Shown: positions 22,491-31,355 of the stretch, one piece after another
How positions within the stretch are numbered: position 1 is the stretch's first letter
Layout of the letters: the number at the start of each line of letters is the position of its first letter
Assembly: GCA_963843745.1 (NCBI GenBank)
Contig: CAWJLP010000017.1
Coordinates: forward strand, 1 to 64,000
Reading direction: 5' to 3'
Origin: Trebonia sp963843745
Lineage (GTDB): Bacteria; Actinomycetota; Actinomycetes; Streptosporangiales; Streptosporangiaceae
DNA length: 64,000 bases
Made by a program: the position numbers and the translations under genes
The notes under the pieces: generated by a model
What the model was told of the DNA's origin: nothing
The model's input: the letters and a program-made list of their open reading frames with translations, nothing else
Database searches by the model: none

Positions 22491-24815
22491 ATGAGCATTC
22501 TTGGCACGCGGGTCATCCGTACGGAGGACCCGCGGCTGTTGACCGCGGGCGGCGTCTACGTAGACGACCTGCGGGAACCTGAGCTGGCGGGTGCGGTGCG
22601 AGCCACTTTCGTTCGCGCGACGGTGGCGCATGCGCTGATAACCGGCATAGACAAGTCGGAGGCGCTCGCGCAGCCGGGCGTCGTCGCGGTGCTGACCGCG
22701 GCGGACATGACCGACCTGCCCGCGGCCGAGCCGCCGGGCGGCGAGGTGCCCGGGCCTGACGAGCCGCCGGCCGAGGGACCGGTGCCGCTCGGCGGGAAGT
22801 GGGCCGAACCGCTGCTCGCGGTGGACCGGGTGCGGTTCGTCGGCGAGCCGGTGGCGATCGTGCTGACCGACAGCACGTACCAGGGTGAGGACGCGGCCGA
22901 ACTGGTCAGCGTGGACTACGAAGTGCTGCCCGCGGTCACCACGATCGAGGGCGGGCTCGCCGGCGACAGCCTGCTGTTCCCCGACGCGGGCACCAACGTC
23001 TGCGTCAAGGGCGGCCGGGACATCAGCGACGACAGCGTCTTCGACGGCTGCGACGTCGTGGTCGAGGGTGACATCGTCAACCAGCGGGTCGCCTGCGTGC
23101 CGATGGAGGGCCGCGCGACGGCCGCGGCGTTCAAGGACGGCAAGCTCACCGTCTGGGCGTCGACGCAGAACGCCCAGCTCGCCCGGCTGATCTTCACCGC
23201 GATCGGGCTGCCGCCCGACGCGATCCGGGTGGTCGCGCCCGACGTGGGCGGCGGGTTCGGCGCCAAGATCGGCGTCGACAGGGAGCAGATCGTCGTCGCG
23301 TGGGCCGCGAAGCACACCGGCAGGCCGGTGCGCTGGGTGGAGACCCGCAACGAGAACCTGATGGCGATGACGCAGGGCCGCGCGCAGTTGCACCACATCA
23401 AGATCGGCGGCGACCGGGCCGGGAAGATCAAGGCCTACCGGCTCGACGTCATCCAGGACGCCGGCGCGTTCCCGCGGATGAGCGGGTTCCTGCCGATGCT
23501 GACCAACCTGATGGCGCCCGGCGTCTACGACATCCCCGCGGTGCAGGCCGACTACAAGGTCGTGGTCACCAACACGGCGCCGATCGCCGCCTACCGCGGC
23601 GCTGGCCGGCCGGAGGCCGCGGCCACGATCGAGCGGGCCGTGGACTGGTTCGCCGCCGCGGCGGGGCTCGATCCGGCCGAGGTCCGGAAGGTCAACTTCA
23701 TCAAGCCAGACCAGTTCCCGTTCGTCACCAAGGCCGGCGCGCCCTACGACACCGGCGAGTACGAGGCGGCTCTGGAGAAGGTCCTCGGCGCGGCGGACTA
23801 CGCGTCGCTGCGCGAAGAGCAGCGACGCCGCCGGGAGGCCGGCGACACCAGGCAGATGGGCCTCGGACTGGCCAGCTACGTGGAGATCACCGCCGCCGAC
23901 GGCGGCGCGGGGGAGACCGCGAAGGTCGAGGTGCACGACGACGGCACCGCGACCCTGTACACCGGGTCGTCGGCGCACGGCCAAGGTCACCACACGGCGT
24001 TCGCGATGATCCTGCAGAGCGAGACCGGCATCCCGATGGACAAGATCGAGGTCATCCACGGCGACACCGACCTTGTGCCGGACGGCGTGGGCACCTACGC
24101 CTCGCGCTCGCTCCAACTGGGCGGGTCGGCCGTGCACAAGGCGGCGATCGAGGTCAAGGAGGAGGCGGCACGGAACGCGGCCGCGCTGTTCGAGGCCGCG
24201 GAAGCGGACGTCGTGCTCGACGCTGACACCGGCACCTGGCACATCGCCGGCGACCCGGACAAGTCGCTGACCTGGGCGCAGGTTGCGGAACACGCCGACG
24301 GGGGGCTGATCGTCGCCAACGTGCGGTTCACCGCCGACCGGCCGACGTTCCCGTTCGGCACGCACCTGTCGGTCGTCGAGGTGGACACCGAGACCGGCAA
24401 GGTGACGCTGCTGCGCCACATCACCGCCGACGACGCTGGCCCCGTGCTGAACCCGGTCCTGATGGAGGGCCAGCGGCACGGCGGCATCGCCCAGGGCGCG
24501 GCGCAGGCGCTGTGCGAGGAGGTCCTGTACGACGCGGACGGCAACCCGCTGACCTCCACGCTCGCGGACTACGCCGCGATCACGGCCGCGGAACTGCCGT
24601 CGTTCGAGCTGCTCACCAGCGAGACGCCGACCCCGGTGAACCCGCTCGGCGTCAAGGGCATCGGCGAGGCCGGCACGATCGGATCCACGCCGGCGGTGCA
24701 CAACGCGGTGATCGACGCCGTGTCGCACCTTGGCGTCCGGCACATCGACATGCCGATGACACCGGAACGGGTGTGGACCGCCATCTCCGAAGCACAGAAG
24801 GCGAGCGCGAAGTGA
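22491..24815 (+). CDS. Molybdopterin-binding large subunit, form II CO dehydrogenase / xanthine dehydrogenase family
   Basis: 774 residues with the family's N-terminal motif GTRVIRTEDPRLLTAGGVYV and Moco-binding segments GGGFGAKIGVDREQIVVAWA and GQGHHTAFAMIL. The catalytic-loop sequence AYRGAGR is typical of form II enzymes; true aerobic CO dehydrogenases (form I) have AYxCSFR instead. The catalytic Glu region GVKGIGEAGTIG is near the C terminus. It probably oxidises an aldehyde, purine or other small molecule rather than CO. Start at 22491 has CGGAGG nine bases upstream. The next gene overlaps its stop (GTGA). No maturation factors are seen nearby. Confidence 0.9.
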   Translation: MSILGTRVIRTEDPRLLTAGGVYVDDLREPELAGAVRATFVRATVAHALITGIDKSEALAQPGVVAVLTAADMTDLPAAEPPGGEVPGPDEPPAEGPVPLGGKWAEPLLAVDRVRFVGEPVAIVLTDSTYQGEDAAELVSVDYEVLPAVTTIEGGLAGDSLLFPDAGTNVCVKGGRDISDDSVFDGCDVVVEGDIVNQRVACVPMEGRATAAAFKDGKLTVWASTQNAQLARLIFTAIGLPPDAIRVVAPDVGGGFGAKIGVDREQIVVAWAAKHTGRPVRWVETRNENLMAMTQGRAQLHHIKIGGDRAGKIKAYRLDVIQDAGAFPRMSGFLPMLTNLMAPGVYDIPAVQADYKVVVTNTAPIAAYRGAGRPEAAATIERAVDWFAAAAGLDPAEVRKVNFIKPDQFPFVTKAGAPYDTGEYEAALEKVLGAADYASLREEQRRRREAGDTRQMGLGLASYVEITAADGGAGETAKVEVHDDGTATLYTGSSAHGQGHHTAFAMILQSETGIPMDKIEVIHGDTDLVPDGVGTYASRSLQLGGSAVHKAAIEVKEEAARNAAALFEAAEADVVLDADTGTWHIAGDPDKSLTWAQVAEHADGGLIVANVRFTADRPTFPFGTHLSVVEVDTETGKVTLLRHITADDAGPVLNPVLMEGQRHGGIAQGAAQALCEEVLYDADGNPLTSTLADYAAITAAELPSFELLTSETPTPVNPLGVKGIGEAGTIGSTPAVHNAVIDAVSHLGVRHIDMPMTPERVWTAISEAQKASAK

Positions 24816-25273
24816 AGGTCGAACTGACCGTCAACGGCAAGGAAATTACCGCGGACGTCGAGGACCGCATGCTGCTCGTGCACTTCCTGCGCGACGTGGC
24901 GGACCTCACCGCGACCAACATCGGCTGCGAGACGACGTCCTGCGGCGCCTGCACGGTGCTGCTCGACGGCGAGTCGGTGAAGTCGTGCACCGTGCTCGCC
25001 GCCCAGGCGGACGGGCGGTCGGTGACGACCCTCGAGGGGCTGGCCGCCGACGGCCACATGCACGCCGTGCAGGAGGCCTTCCACCAGGAGCACGGCCTGC
25101 AGTGCGGGTTCTGCACGCCCGGCATGGTCATGGCGATCGTGTCGATGCTGAAGGAGAACCCGTCGCCGACTGAGGCAGAGGTGCGGACCGGCCTTGAGGG
25201 CAACATCTGCCGTTGCACCGGCTACCACAACATCGTCAGGGCGGCGCTCGCCGCAGCGGAGGCCGGCCAGTGA
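24812..25273 (+). CDS. Small [2Fe-2S] subunit, CO dehydrogenase / xanthine dehydrogenase family
   Basis: A 153-residue iron-sulfur subunit. The plant-ferredoxin-type cluster ligands are in NIGCETTSCGACTVLLDG and VKSCTV. The second cluster uses QCGFCTPGM and NICRCTGYHNIV. It carries electrons from the molybdenum subunit to the flavin subunit. GTG start overlapping the large-subunit stop and GTGA overlap with the medium subunit show one operon in the order L-S-M. Confidence 0.95.
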   Translation: MKVELTVNGKEITADVEDRMLLVHFLRDVADLTATNIGCETTSCGACTVLLDGESVKSCTVLAAQADGRSVTTLEGLAADGHMHAVQEAFHQEHGLQCGFCTPGMVMAIVSMLKENPSPTEAEVRTGLEGNICRCTGYHNIVRAALAAAEAGQ

Positions 25274-26091
25274 TTCCACCAGCGTTTACCTACGTCCGGG
25301 CCACGTCCGTCGACGAGGCCCTCGGGCTGGCGGCCGAGCACGGCGAGGACGCGAAGTACCTGGCCGGCGGCCACTCGCTGCTGCCGCTGATGAAGCTGCG
25401 GTTCGCCGCGCCAGGCGTGCTGATCGACCTCGGCAGGATCCCGGAGCTCGCGTACGTGCGCGACGAGGGAACGTACGTGGCTATCGGCGCGCTGACCAGG
25501 CACCACGACGTCGCGAACGCGGCGCCGCTCGCGTCCGACGTGCCGCTGCTCGCGCACACGGCCGAAGCCGTCGGCGATCCGCAGATCCGGCACCGCGGCA
25601 CGATCGGCGGCTCGGTCGCGCACGGCGACGCGGCCTCCGACCTGCCCGCCGCGCTATTGGCGCTGGACGCCTCGTTCGTGATCCGCGGCCAGGACGGGAC
25701 GCGGACGGTGCCCGCCACGGAGTTCTTCCGCGGGATCTTCGAGACCGCGCTGGAGCCGGGCGAACTGCTCACGGAGATCCAGGTGCCCAAGCCGGCCAGG
25801 CCGGCCGCCTGGGGGTTCCAGAAGTTCACCAAGCGGGCGATCGACTGGGCCATCGTGGGCGTCGCCGTGCAGGGACAGGCGGTCGCGCTGGTCAACATGG
25901 GATCGACGCCGCTGCGCGCCACCGCGGTGGAGAACGCGCTCGCGTCGGGCGCGTCGATCGCCGACGCGGCCGCGCTGGCCGCGGAGGGGACCAGCGCCGG
26001 GTCCGACATCAACGCGAGCAAGGCCTACCGCGAGCACCTGGCCCGCGTCCTGGTCAAGCGCGCCCTGGAGGAAGCCGCCGCCCGCTCGTAA
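25270..26091 (+). CDS. FAD-binding medium subunit, CO dehydrogenase / xanthine dehydrogenase family
   Basis: A 273-residue flavoprotein with the two FAD motifs AGGHSLLPLMKLR (residues ~31-43) and TIGGSVAHGDAASDLP (~112-127). It passes electrons from the iron-sulfur subunit to an acceptor. GTG start at 25270 overlaps the small-subunit stop. It is normal in length. It closes the operon; the next gene starts 28 bases downstream and is unrelated in function. Confidence 0.94.
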   Translation: MIPPAFTYVRATSVDEALGLAAEHGEDAKYLAGGHSLLPLMKLRFAAPGVLIDLGRIPELAYVRDEGTYVAIGALTRHHDVANAAPLASDVPLLAHTAEAVGDPQIRHRGTIGGSVAHGDAASDLPAALLALDASFVIRGQDGTRTVPATEFFRGIFETALEPGELLTEIQVPKPARPAAWGFQKFTKRAIDWAIVGVAVQGQAVALVNMGSTPLRATAVENALASGASIADAAALAAEGTSAGSDINASKAYREHLARVLVKRALEEAAARS

Positions 26092-26119
26092 CTCCTACGC
26101 CGGCCCGGGTGCCCTGCGT

Positions 26120-27814
26120 GTGCGCCACAATGGAGTTGTGACGTTGCGCAGGGCGCTCACCAGACCGTTCCGCTACCCGGTGCGGTGGCTGTCGTTCCTG
26201 GCGGGCGGGATTCCCGCGATCGTGCTGTTCCCGGCGCCCAGCCTGTCCTACCTGGCGTGGCTCGGCCTGGTGCCCGCGATGGCGCTGTTCACCCGGGCCG
26301 AGACCACCAAAGAGGCGATCGCGCGCGGCTGGTGGTTCGGCGCCGCGTACCTGATCGCGATGCTGTACTGGATGGCGCCGGAACTCGGGCCTGGCCTGGT
26401 GCTGCTCGGCGCGGTGATGGGCTGGATGTGGTCGCCGTTCGCGGTCGCCGTCCGCCGGCTGCTCCGGCCGCCGGTGTCGTGGCCGCGCTTCGCCGCGGCC
26501 TTCATCGTGGTGCCGAGCTGCTGGCTGATCCCGGAGTGGATCAGGTCCTACCAGGGGCTCGGCGGTCCCTGGGCGCTGTACGGCGCGTCCCAGTGGCAGC
26601 ACCCGGCGGTGCTCGCGCTCGCCGCCGTCGGCGGAGTGTGGCTGGTCAGCGTGGCCCTCGTGATGGCGAACGTGGCGATCACCGCGGCACTCGGCGCCGG
26701 CTTCCCCGCCGCGTTCGTGCCCGGCACCCCTGGCGCCGCTGGCGCCCCGGCGGCCGGCTCGCGGCGGATCGCGCTGGCTGCCGCCGGCGTCGCGGCCCTG
26801 GTCGTCGTGGCCGGGGCCGGGCCGCTGGCGTTCGCGCTCACGCCGCCGCTCCCCGCCGCCCGGTCCATCACGGTCGCCATGGTCCAGCCGGGCGTGGTGA
26901 ACAACCCGGTGCAGCGCGTCGACGCGAGCGAGACGCTGACCCGGGAGCTGAGCAGTGGCGGCGAACTGGGCGGCGTGAAGCCCGACCTGATCGTCTGGGG
27001 CGAGAGCAGCATCAACGAGGACCTGACCCTGCCCGGCTCCAGCGCCCTGCTCAAGCGGATCGAGGCGCTGTCCGCCCAGGACGGTGCCGAGATCCTGGTC
27101 AGCCAGGATGCCACGCCGCCAGGCAAGGGACACGAGAAGTGGGCGGTGCTGGTCAGCCCGTCAGGCATCGAGGGCATCTACATCAAGACCCGGCTGGTGC
27201 CGTTCGGCGAGTACATCCCGTTCCGGGCGCAGCTCGGCTGGCTGACCAGCATCAGCAAGGCCGCCGGGTCCAACATGGTCCCTGGCGACGGCGCCCACCT
27301 GCTGCACGCGACCGACCGGGCAGGGCGCCCGCTGCCGATCGGCGTGCTCGTCTGCTTCGAATCCGCATTCCCCGACATGTCCCGGGTCGACGCGGACCTG
27401 GGCGCGCAGCTGCTCGTGTACCAGTCCGAGGTGTCGACCTTCCAGGGCACCTGGGGGCCGGACCAGCAGGCGTCGCTCGCGGCGCTGCGCGCCGCGGAGA
27501 CAGGCAGGCCGGTCGTGCAGGCCGCGCTGACCGGCGACACGGTGGCGTTCGACGCCCGCGGTCGGCAACAAGCCTGGCTGGACCAGTCGGGCCGCGGCGT
27601 GCTGACGGTCAGGGAGACGCTGCCCGCGACCTCCGGGAGGACGTTCTACGACCAGGCCGGCGATTACGTCATGTGGGCCGGCGTCGTGATCGCCGCGCTC
27701 GCCGCGCTGGTCATGCTCGGACGCCGGCGAGGTTTTCTAGGGCGTGGCACTGGTATCTCCGGAGGGCGTACGGCACAATATGACACAGATACCGGGCAAC
27801 CTGTGGCGAGTTAG
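26120..27814 (+). CDS. lnt: Apolipoprotein N-acyltransferase
   Basis: 564 residues: about seven membrane helices in the first ~240, then a periplasm-side nitrilase domain. Catalytic residues are visible as Glu in LIVWGESSIN, Lys in YIKTRLVPFGEY and Cys in VLVCFESAFPDMS. It adds the third acyl chain to lipoproteins, for example the FKBP lipoprotein encoded at 44.4 kb. GTG at 26120 is the longest start and GTG at 26138 an alternative. In many actinomycetes a polyprenol-phosphate mannose synthase follows; here a DUF3145 gene does. Confidence 0.92.
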   Translation: MRHNGVVTLRRALTRPFRYPVRWLSFLAGGIPAIVLFPAPSLSYLAWLGLVPAMALFTRAETTKEAIARGWWFGAAYLIAMLYWMAPELGPGLVLLGAVMGWMWSPFAVAVRRLLRPPVSWPRFAAAFIVVPSCWLIPEWIRSYQGLGGPWALYGASQWQHPAVLALAAVGGVWLVSVALVMANVAITAALGAGFPAAFVPGTPGAAGAPAAGSRRIALAAAGVAALVVVAGAGPLAFALTPPLPAARSITVAMVQPGVVNNPVQRVDASETLTRELSSGGELGGVKPDLIVWGESSINEDLTLPGSSALLKRIEALSAQDGAEILVSQDATPPGKGHEKWAVLVSPSGIEGIYIKTRLVPFGEYIPFRAQLGWLTSISKAAGSNMVPGDGAHLLHATDRAGRPLPIGVLVCFESAFPDMSRVDADLGAQLLVYQSEVSTFQGTWGPDQQASLAALRAAETGRPVVQAALTGDTVAFDARGRQQAWLDQSGRGVLTVRETLPATSGRTFYDQAGDYVMWAGVVIAALAALVMLGRRRGFLGRGTGISGGRTAQYDTDTGQPVAS

Positions 27815-27873
27815 GTCACAGGTGCCGCCCGCGAGGCCGCTGGGGAAGGCGAACCTCGTCTAGGGAGGCACCG

Positions 27874-28368
27874 GTGTCGGTTTATGGCGTACTACAGGTC
27901 CATTCGGCGCCCCCCGCGCTGTGCTCGCACATCGAGTGGGCGGTAGCGGGGACCGTAGGGGCCACTGTCAGCATGCCCTGGGTCAGCCAGCCCGCTGCCC
28001 CAGGGTCTGTTCGTGCTGAGGTGACCTGGCACGGCCGGCCGGGCACGGCAGGCGCGATCACCTCGGCGCTGGCCGGATGGAACCGGCTGCGCTTCGAGGT
28101 GACCGAGGAGGCGTCCCCCGGCTGTGACGGGGTGCGCTACAGCTACACGCCGAACCTGGGCATCTTCTCCGCCGTGACGAGTGCCAACGGCGACATCCTC
28201 GTCCCGGAGAACCGGCTGCGCGCCGCGCTCACGATCGCCGCCACCGGCACCGCGGTGCTCGATACCGAGCTGGAGCGCCTGCTGGGCACGGCGTGGGACA
28301 ACGAGCTCGAGCCGTTCCGCCGCGCCAGCGACGGCGCCCCCGTCCGCTGGCTCAACGCCACCGGCTAA
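27874..28368 (+). CDS. DUF3145 family protein
   Basis: A 164-residue soluble protein matching the actinobacterial DUF3145 family: N-terminal GVLQVHSAPPALCSHIEWAV, PAAPGSVRAEVTWHG, FEVTEEASPG and the tail LLGTAWDNELEPFRRA. GTG start with AGGGAGG seven bases ahead. No enzymatic motif is known to me for the family. Confidence 0.88.
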   Translation: MSVYGVLQVHSAPPALCSHIEWAVAGTVGATVSMPWVSQPAAPGSVRAEVTWHGRPGTAGAITSALAGWNRLRFEVTEEASPGCDGVRYSYTPNLGIFSAVTSANGDILVPENRLRAALTIAATGTAVLDTELERLLGTAWDNELEPFRRASDGAPVRWLNATG

Positions 28369-28391
28369 GCGCGCCGATCGCGTCTCCGGCG

Positions 28392-29183
28392 CTAGCGCGC
28401 CGGCCGGGCGTGGGCCAGGTGGGCGAGCATCGCCTCATGGTGGCGGCCGACGGCAGCCCGCGCGGCGTCGGCGTCACCCGCGAGCACCGCGGCGGCGATC
28501 GGCTCGTGCAGCGCCCGCTGGTGCTCGGCGCCGCCGTGCCGCAGCCACAGCGGCGCCGAGTCGGTGTCCACCCAGGACCGCAGCTGGCAGGACAGCACGG
28601 CACCGTGCACGCTCTCGTAGATCGCCGTCAGGTACGGGTTGGCCGCGGCGCGCACCACCGCCGCGTGGAACAGGGTGTCCGCGGCGACCAGTTCTGAGAC
28701 GGTTCCGCTGGTGTCCCGCAGCCGGCCGAGGGCCGCGACGATCGCGGCGTCCAGTTCCGCGCCGTCCGCCGCGGCGAGACCCGCCCTGCGTTCGGCCGCC
28801 TCCCTGACGCCGGTGTCCTCCAGCCACAGCCGCAGGTCCATCAGGTGCCCGGCCGAGTCCCTGTCCAGGTCGAGCATGAGGTTCACCGACGCGGTGACCA
28901 TCGCCTCGGGCCTGCGGACCACGTAGGCGCCCGACCCGTGCCTGATCTCCACCAGGCCCATCAGGGACAGCGACCGCAGCGCCTGGCTGACCGTCGGCCT
29001 GCTCGCGCAGAACCGCTCGGCCAGCTCGCGTTCCGCCGGCAGCCGCGCCCCCTCGGCGAGCCGCTCCCTGATGATCAGGTTCCGGATCTGCGCGGCCACG
29101 TCGTCGGACCGGCGCCCGGTGGCAACCGGCGAAATGCCGGGCAGCGGCACTGCCCTGGGCCGGCGCTGGCCATGGACTGACAT
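28392..29183 (-). CDS. GntR/FadR-family transcriptional regulator
   Basis: 263 residues: winged-helix domain at ~25-95 (RLPAERELAERFCASRPTVS, then SLSLMGLVEIRHGSGAYV) and an all-helical FCD ligand-binding domain at ~105-250 with the metal/ligand histidines DTLFHAAVVRAAANP and GRHHEAML. It is transcribed away from the split transketolase genes with an 83-base gap containing a palindrome, so it most likely controls them. The effector is probably a small carboxylate or sugar acid. Confidence 0.88.
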   Translation of the reverse strand: MSVHGQRRPRAVPLPGISPVATGRRSDDVAAQIRNLIIRERLAEGARLPAERELAERFCASRPTVSQALRSLSLMGLVEIRHGSGAYVVRRPEAMVTASVNLMLDLDRDSAGHLMDLRLWLEDTGVREAAERRAGLAAADGAELDAAIVAALGRLRDTSGTVSELVAADTLFHAAVVRAAANPYLTAIYESVHGAVLSCQLRSWVDTDSAPLWLRHGGAEHQRALHEPIAAAVLAGDADAARAAVGRHHEAMLAHLAHARPAR

Positions 29184-29212
29184 CTATTGACCCGTTCCGT
29201 GCGACACGGACA

Positions 29213-29241
29213 GAATGTGGCTATGCCAGTTTGCCACATTC
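29213..29241. promoter_or_regulatory. Inverted repeat in the GntR/transketolase divergent promoter
   Basis: GAATGTGGC (29213-29221) and GCCACATTC (29233-29241) are exact inverted complements around 11 bases. A nested TGGC-TAT-GCCA lies within. Spacing and location suit a FadR-type operator, 26 bases before the transketolase start. Confidence 0.65.
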
Positions 29242-29266
29242 GGTCGCGAAACCGGGGCCGCCAGTC

Positions 29267-30097
29267 ATGACGCGCGTCTCGGACCCGGGCACGCACTGGG
29301 AAGTCGCTGACCCCGCGCGGCTCGCGACGATGATCCGGCTGCGCGCCCTGCGCATGGTCGCGCCCCACGGGTTCGGCTACCTCGGGCAGGCGCTGTCGTC
29401 CGCCGAGCAGGTCGCCGCGCTGTTCACGGTCATGCGTCCCGGCCGCGACCGGCTCGTCTGCTCGCCGAGCCACTACGTGATCGGGTTCTTCGCGGCCGCC
29501 GCCGAGCTCGGCATCCTCAGCGAGGACGAGGCGGGCACCTACGGCCAGGACGGCTCGCCCGTCGAGGCGATCGGCACCGAGCGCTCGCCGGTCATGGACT
29601 ACACCTGCGGCTCCCTCGGGCAGGGCCTGTCCGCCGCGGCGGGCTTCGCCCTCTCGGACCGGCTCAAGGGCAAGGACCGGCGCACGTTCGCGTTCATCAG
29701 CGACGGGGAGCTCGAGGAGGGCCAGATCTGGGAGGCGGCGATGTTCGCGGGCCACCACCGGCTGAACCGGCTGACCGTGCTGCTCGACGCCAACAACTCC
29801 CAGGTCGACGGCCCGGTGGACACGATCACCACGATCGAGCCGATCGCGGCCAAGTGGCAGGCGTTCGGCTGGACTCCCGTGGACATCGACGGGCACGACG
29901 TCGACGCCGTGATCAAGGCGCTAGCCGGGGCGGGTGAGGGGGACCAGCCGTACGTTCTGATCAATAGGACCTCGACCAGGCACGGACTTGACTGCCTTCC
30001 CGCCGACGCGGACGGGCACTTCATCAAGCTGCCGCCCGCGCTCGCCGCGGCGGCCGAGGCGGAGCTGACCGGAAGACCGGAGCGCCGCGATGGCTGA
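29267..30097 (+). CDS. Transketolase, N-terminal (TPP-binding) subunit
   Basis: 276 residues covering the first half of a transketolase. The thiamine-diphosphate motif runs from SDGELEEGQIWEAAMFAGHH to LLDANNSQVDG, with the earlier MDYTCGSLGQGLSAAAGFAL. Start chosen at 29267 (ATG). Its last eight bases overlap the C-terminal subunit gene, so the two halves are made together and form a heteromeric enzyme. Such split enzymes act on various ketose donors, often in sugar-acid or polyol catabolism. Confidence 0.9.
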   Translation: MTRVSDPGTHWEVADPARLATMIRLRALRMVAPHGFGYLGQALSSAEQVAALFTVMRPGRDRLVCSPSHYVIGFFAAAAELGILSEDEAGTYGQDGSPVEAIGTERSPVMDYTCGSLGQGLSAAAGFALSDRLKGKDRRTFAFISDGELEEGQIWEAAMFAGHHRLNRLTVLLDANNSQVDGPVDTITTIEPIAAKWQAFGWTPVDIDGHDVDAVIKALAGAGEGDQPYVLINRTSTRHGLDCLPADADGHFIKLPPALAAAAEAELTGRPERRDG

Positions 30098-31106
30098 GCT
30101 CAACCAGCCGCCCTACCCGACCGTGCTCAAGCCTTACGGCCAGTCGCTCGTCGCGCTGGCGAAGGAACGCGACGACGTCGTCTGCCTGACCGGCGACCTG
30201 AGCAAGCAGTGCGAGATCGACCTCTTCGCCGACGCGTACCCGGAGCGGTTCATCCACGCCGGGATGGCCGAGGCGAACATGATGGGCGTCGCGGGCGCGC
30301 TGGCCCGCGACGGGTTCGTCCCTTACGTCCACACCTTCGGCGCGTTCGCGACCAGGCGGCCGCTGGACCAGGTCATCAACGCGATCGCCTTCCCGAACCT
30401 GAAGGTGCGGATCATGGGCTTCATGCCCGGCGTGTCCAGCCCGGGCGGCCCCAGCCACCAGGCGATCGACGACGTGGCGCTGATGCGCGGCGTGCCGAAC
30501 ATGACCGTGGTCGACGTCGCCGACGCGGTCGAGGGCCGCCAGGTGGCCAGCGCGATCGTGGACGTCGACGGGCCGGTGTACGTGCGGCTCAAGCGCGGCG
30601 AGATCCCGGTGATCTTCGGCGACGACCACCGGCTCAGGCTCGACCGCGCGCAGCCGCTGACGCCGCCCGGCGGTGACGTCGCGCTGCTGGCCAGCGGGAT
30701 GATGGTCGCCCCGGCGCTGGCCGCGGCGCGGCTGCTCGGCGACCACGGCGTCGCCGTGTCGGTGGTCAACGTCCCGGTGATCAAGCCGCTGGACGCGGCC
30801 ACGGTGACAACCGCGGCCACCGCGGCGAAAGTCGTCGTCACCGCGGAGAACCACACGGTCGTCGGCGGCCTCGGCTCGGCTGTCGCGGAGGTCCTGGCGG
30901 AAGCCGGGCTCGGCCGCCCGCTGCGCCGCGTCGGGCTGCGCGACACGTTCGCGGAGGGCTCGCGGACCGGGCCGTACCTGTTCGGCAAGTACGGCCTGTC
31001 CACGCAGGCGCTGGTCGACGCGGCGTGGGCCGCACTGGGGCGCCGCGACCGGGCACCCGCCGCCGCGGCCGTCCCCGCGGAGGAGGGCGAGTACTCGCCC
31101 GTCTAA
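30090..31106 (+). CDS. Transketolase, C-terminal subunit
   Basis: 338 residues with the pyrimidine-binding domain (LTGDLSKQCEIDLFADAYPE, RFIHAGMAEANMMGVAGALA with the catalytic Glu) and the C-terminal transketolase domain (VVTAENHTVVGGLGSAVAEV). It pairs with the preceding N-terminal subunit. The short tail is Ala/Pro-rich. The preceding GntR regulator likely governs expression. Confidence 0.9.
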   Translation: MAELNQPPYPTVLKPYGQSLVALAKERDDVVCLTGDLSKQCEIDLFADAYPERFIHAGMAEANMMGVAGALARDGFVPYVHTFGAFATRRPLDQVINAIAFPNLKVRIMGFMPGVSSPGGPSHQAIDDVALMRGVPNMTVVDVADAVEGRQVASAIVDVDGPVYVRLKRGEIPVIFGDDHRLRLDRAQPLTPPGGDVALLASGMMVAPALAAARLLGDHGVAVSVVNVPVIKPLDAATVTTAATAAKVVVTAENHTVVGGLGSAVAEVLAEAGLGRPLRRVGLRDTFAEGSRTGPYLFGKYGLSTQALVDAAWAALGRRDRAPAAAAVPAEEGEYSPV

Positions 31107-31355
31107 CTGCCGTCAGCCCACCACTATTTGCCACGAAGCGTATTCGAGTTAATTCGATGTGGCGTCATCGGCTGAACGGCGCTTGGGCCATTGACCAACG
31201 TGGCACTAATAAGGCGATAGCCATCGGCTCTTGGCTAGTAGCGGCAACTTCGGGTCCAGTGGTATCGGTACGAGAAGTTCAGTGCTGAGGCCATATGACA
31301 AGTGAGCGGGTGACCATGTTCTGGCGGAGCTGACAGCAGGCCCTCTGCTGAGCCG

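Noticed and set aside
31025..31288. 87-codon frame after the transketolase genes
   Set aside because: Begins inside the transketolase gene in another frame, has no recognisable domain and no ribosome-binding site.
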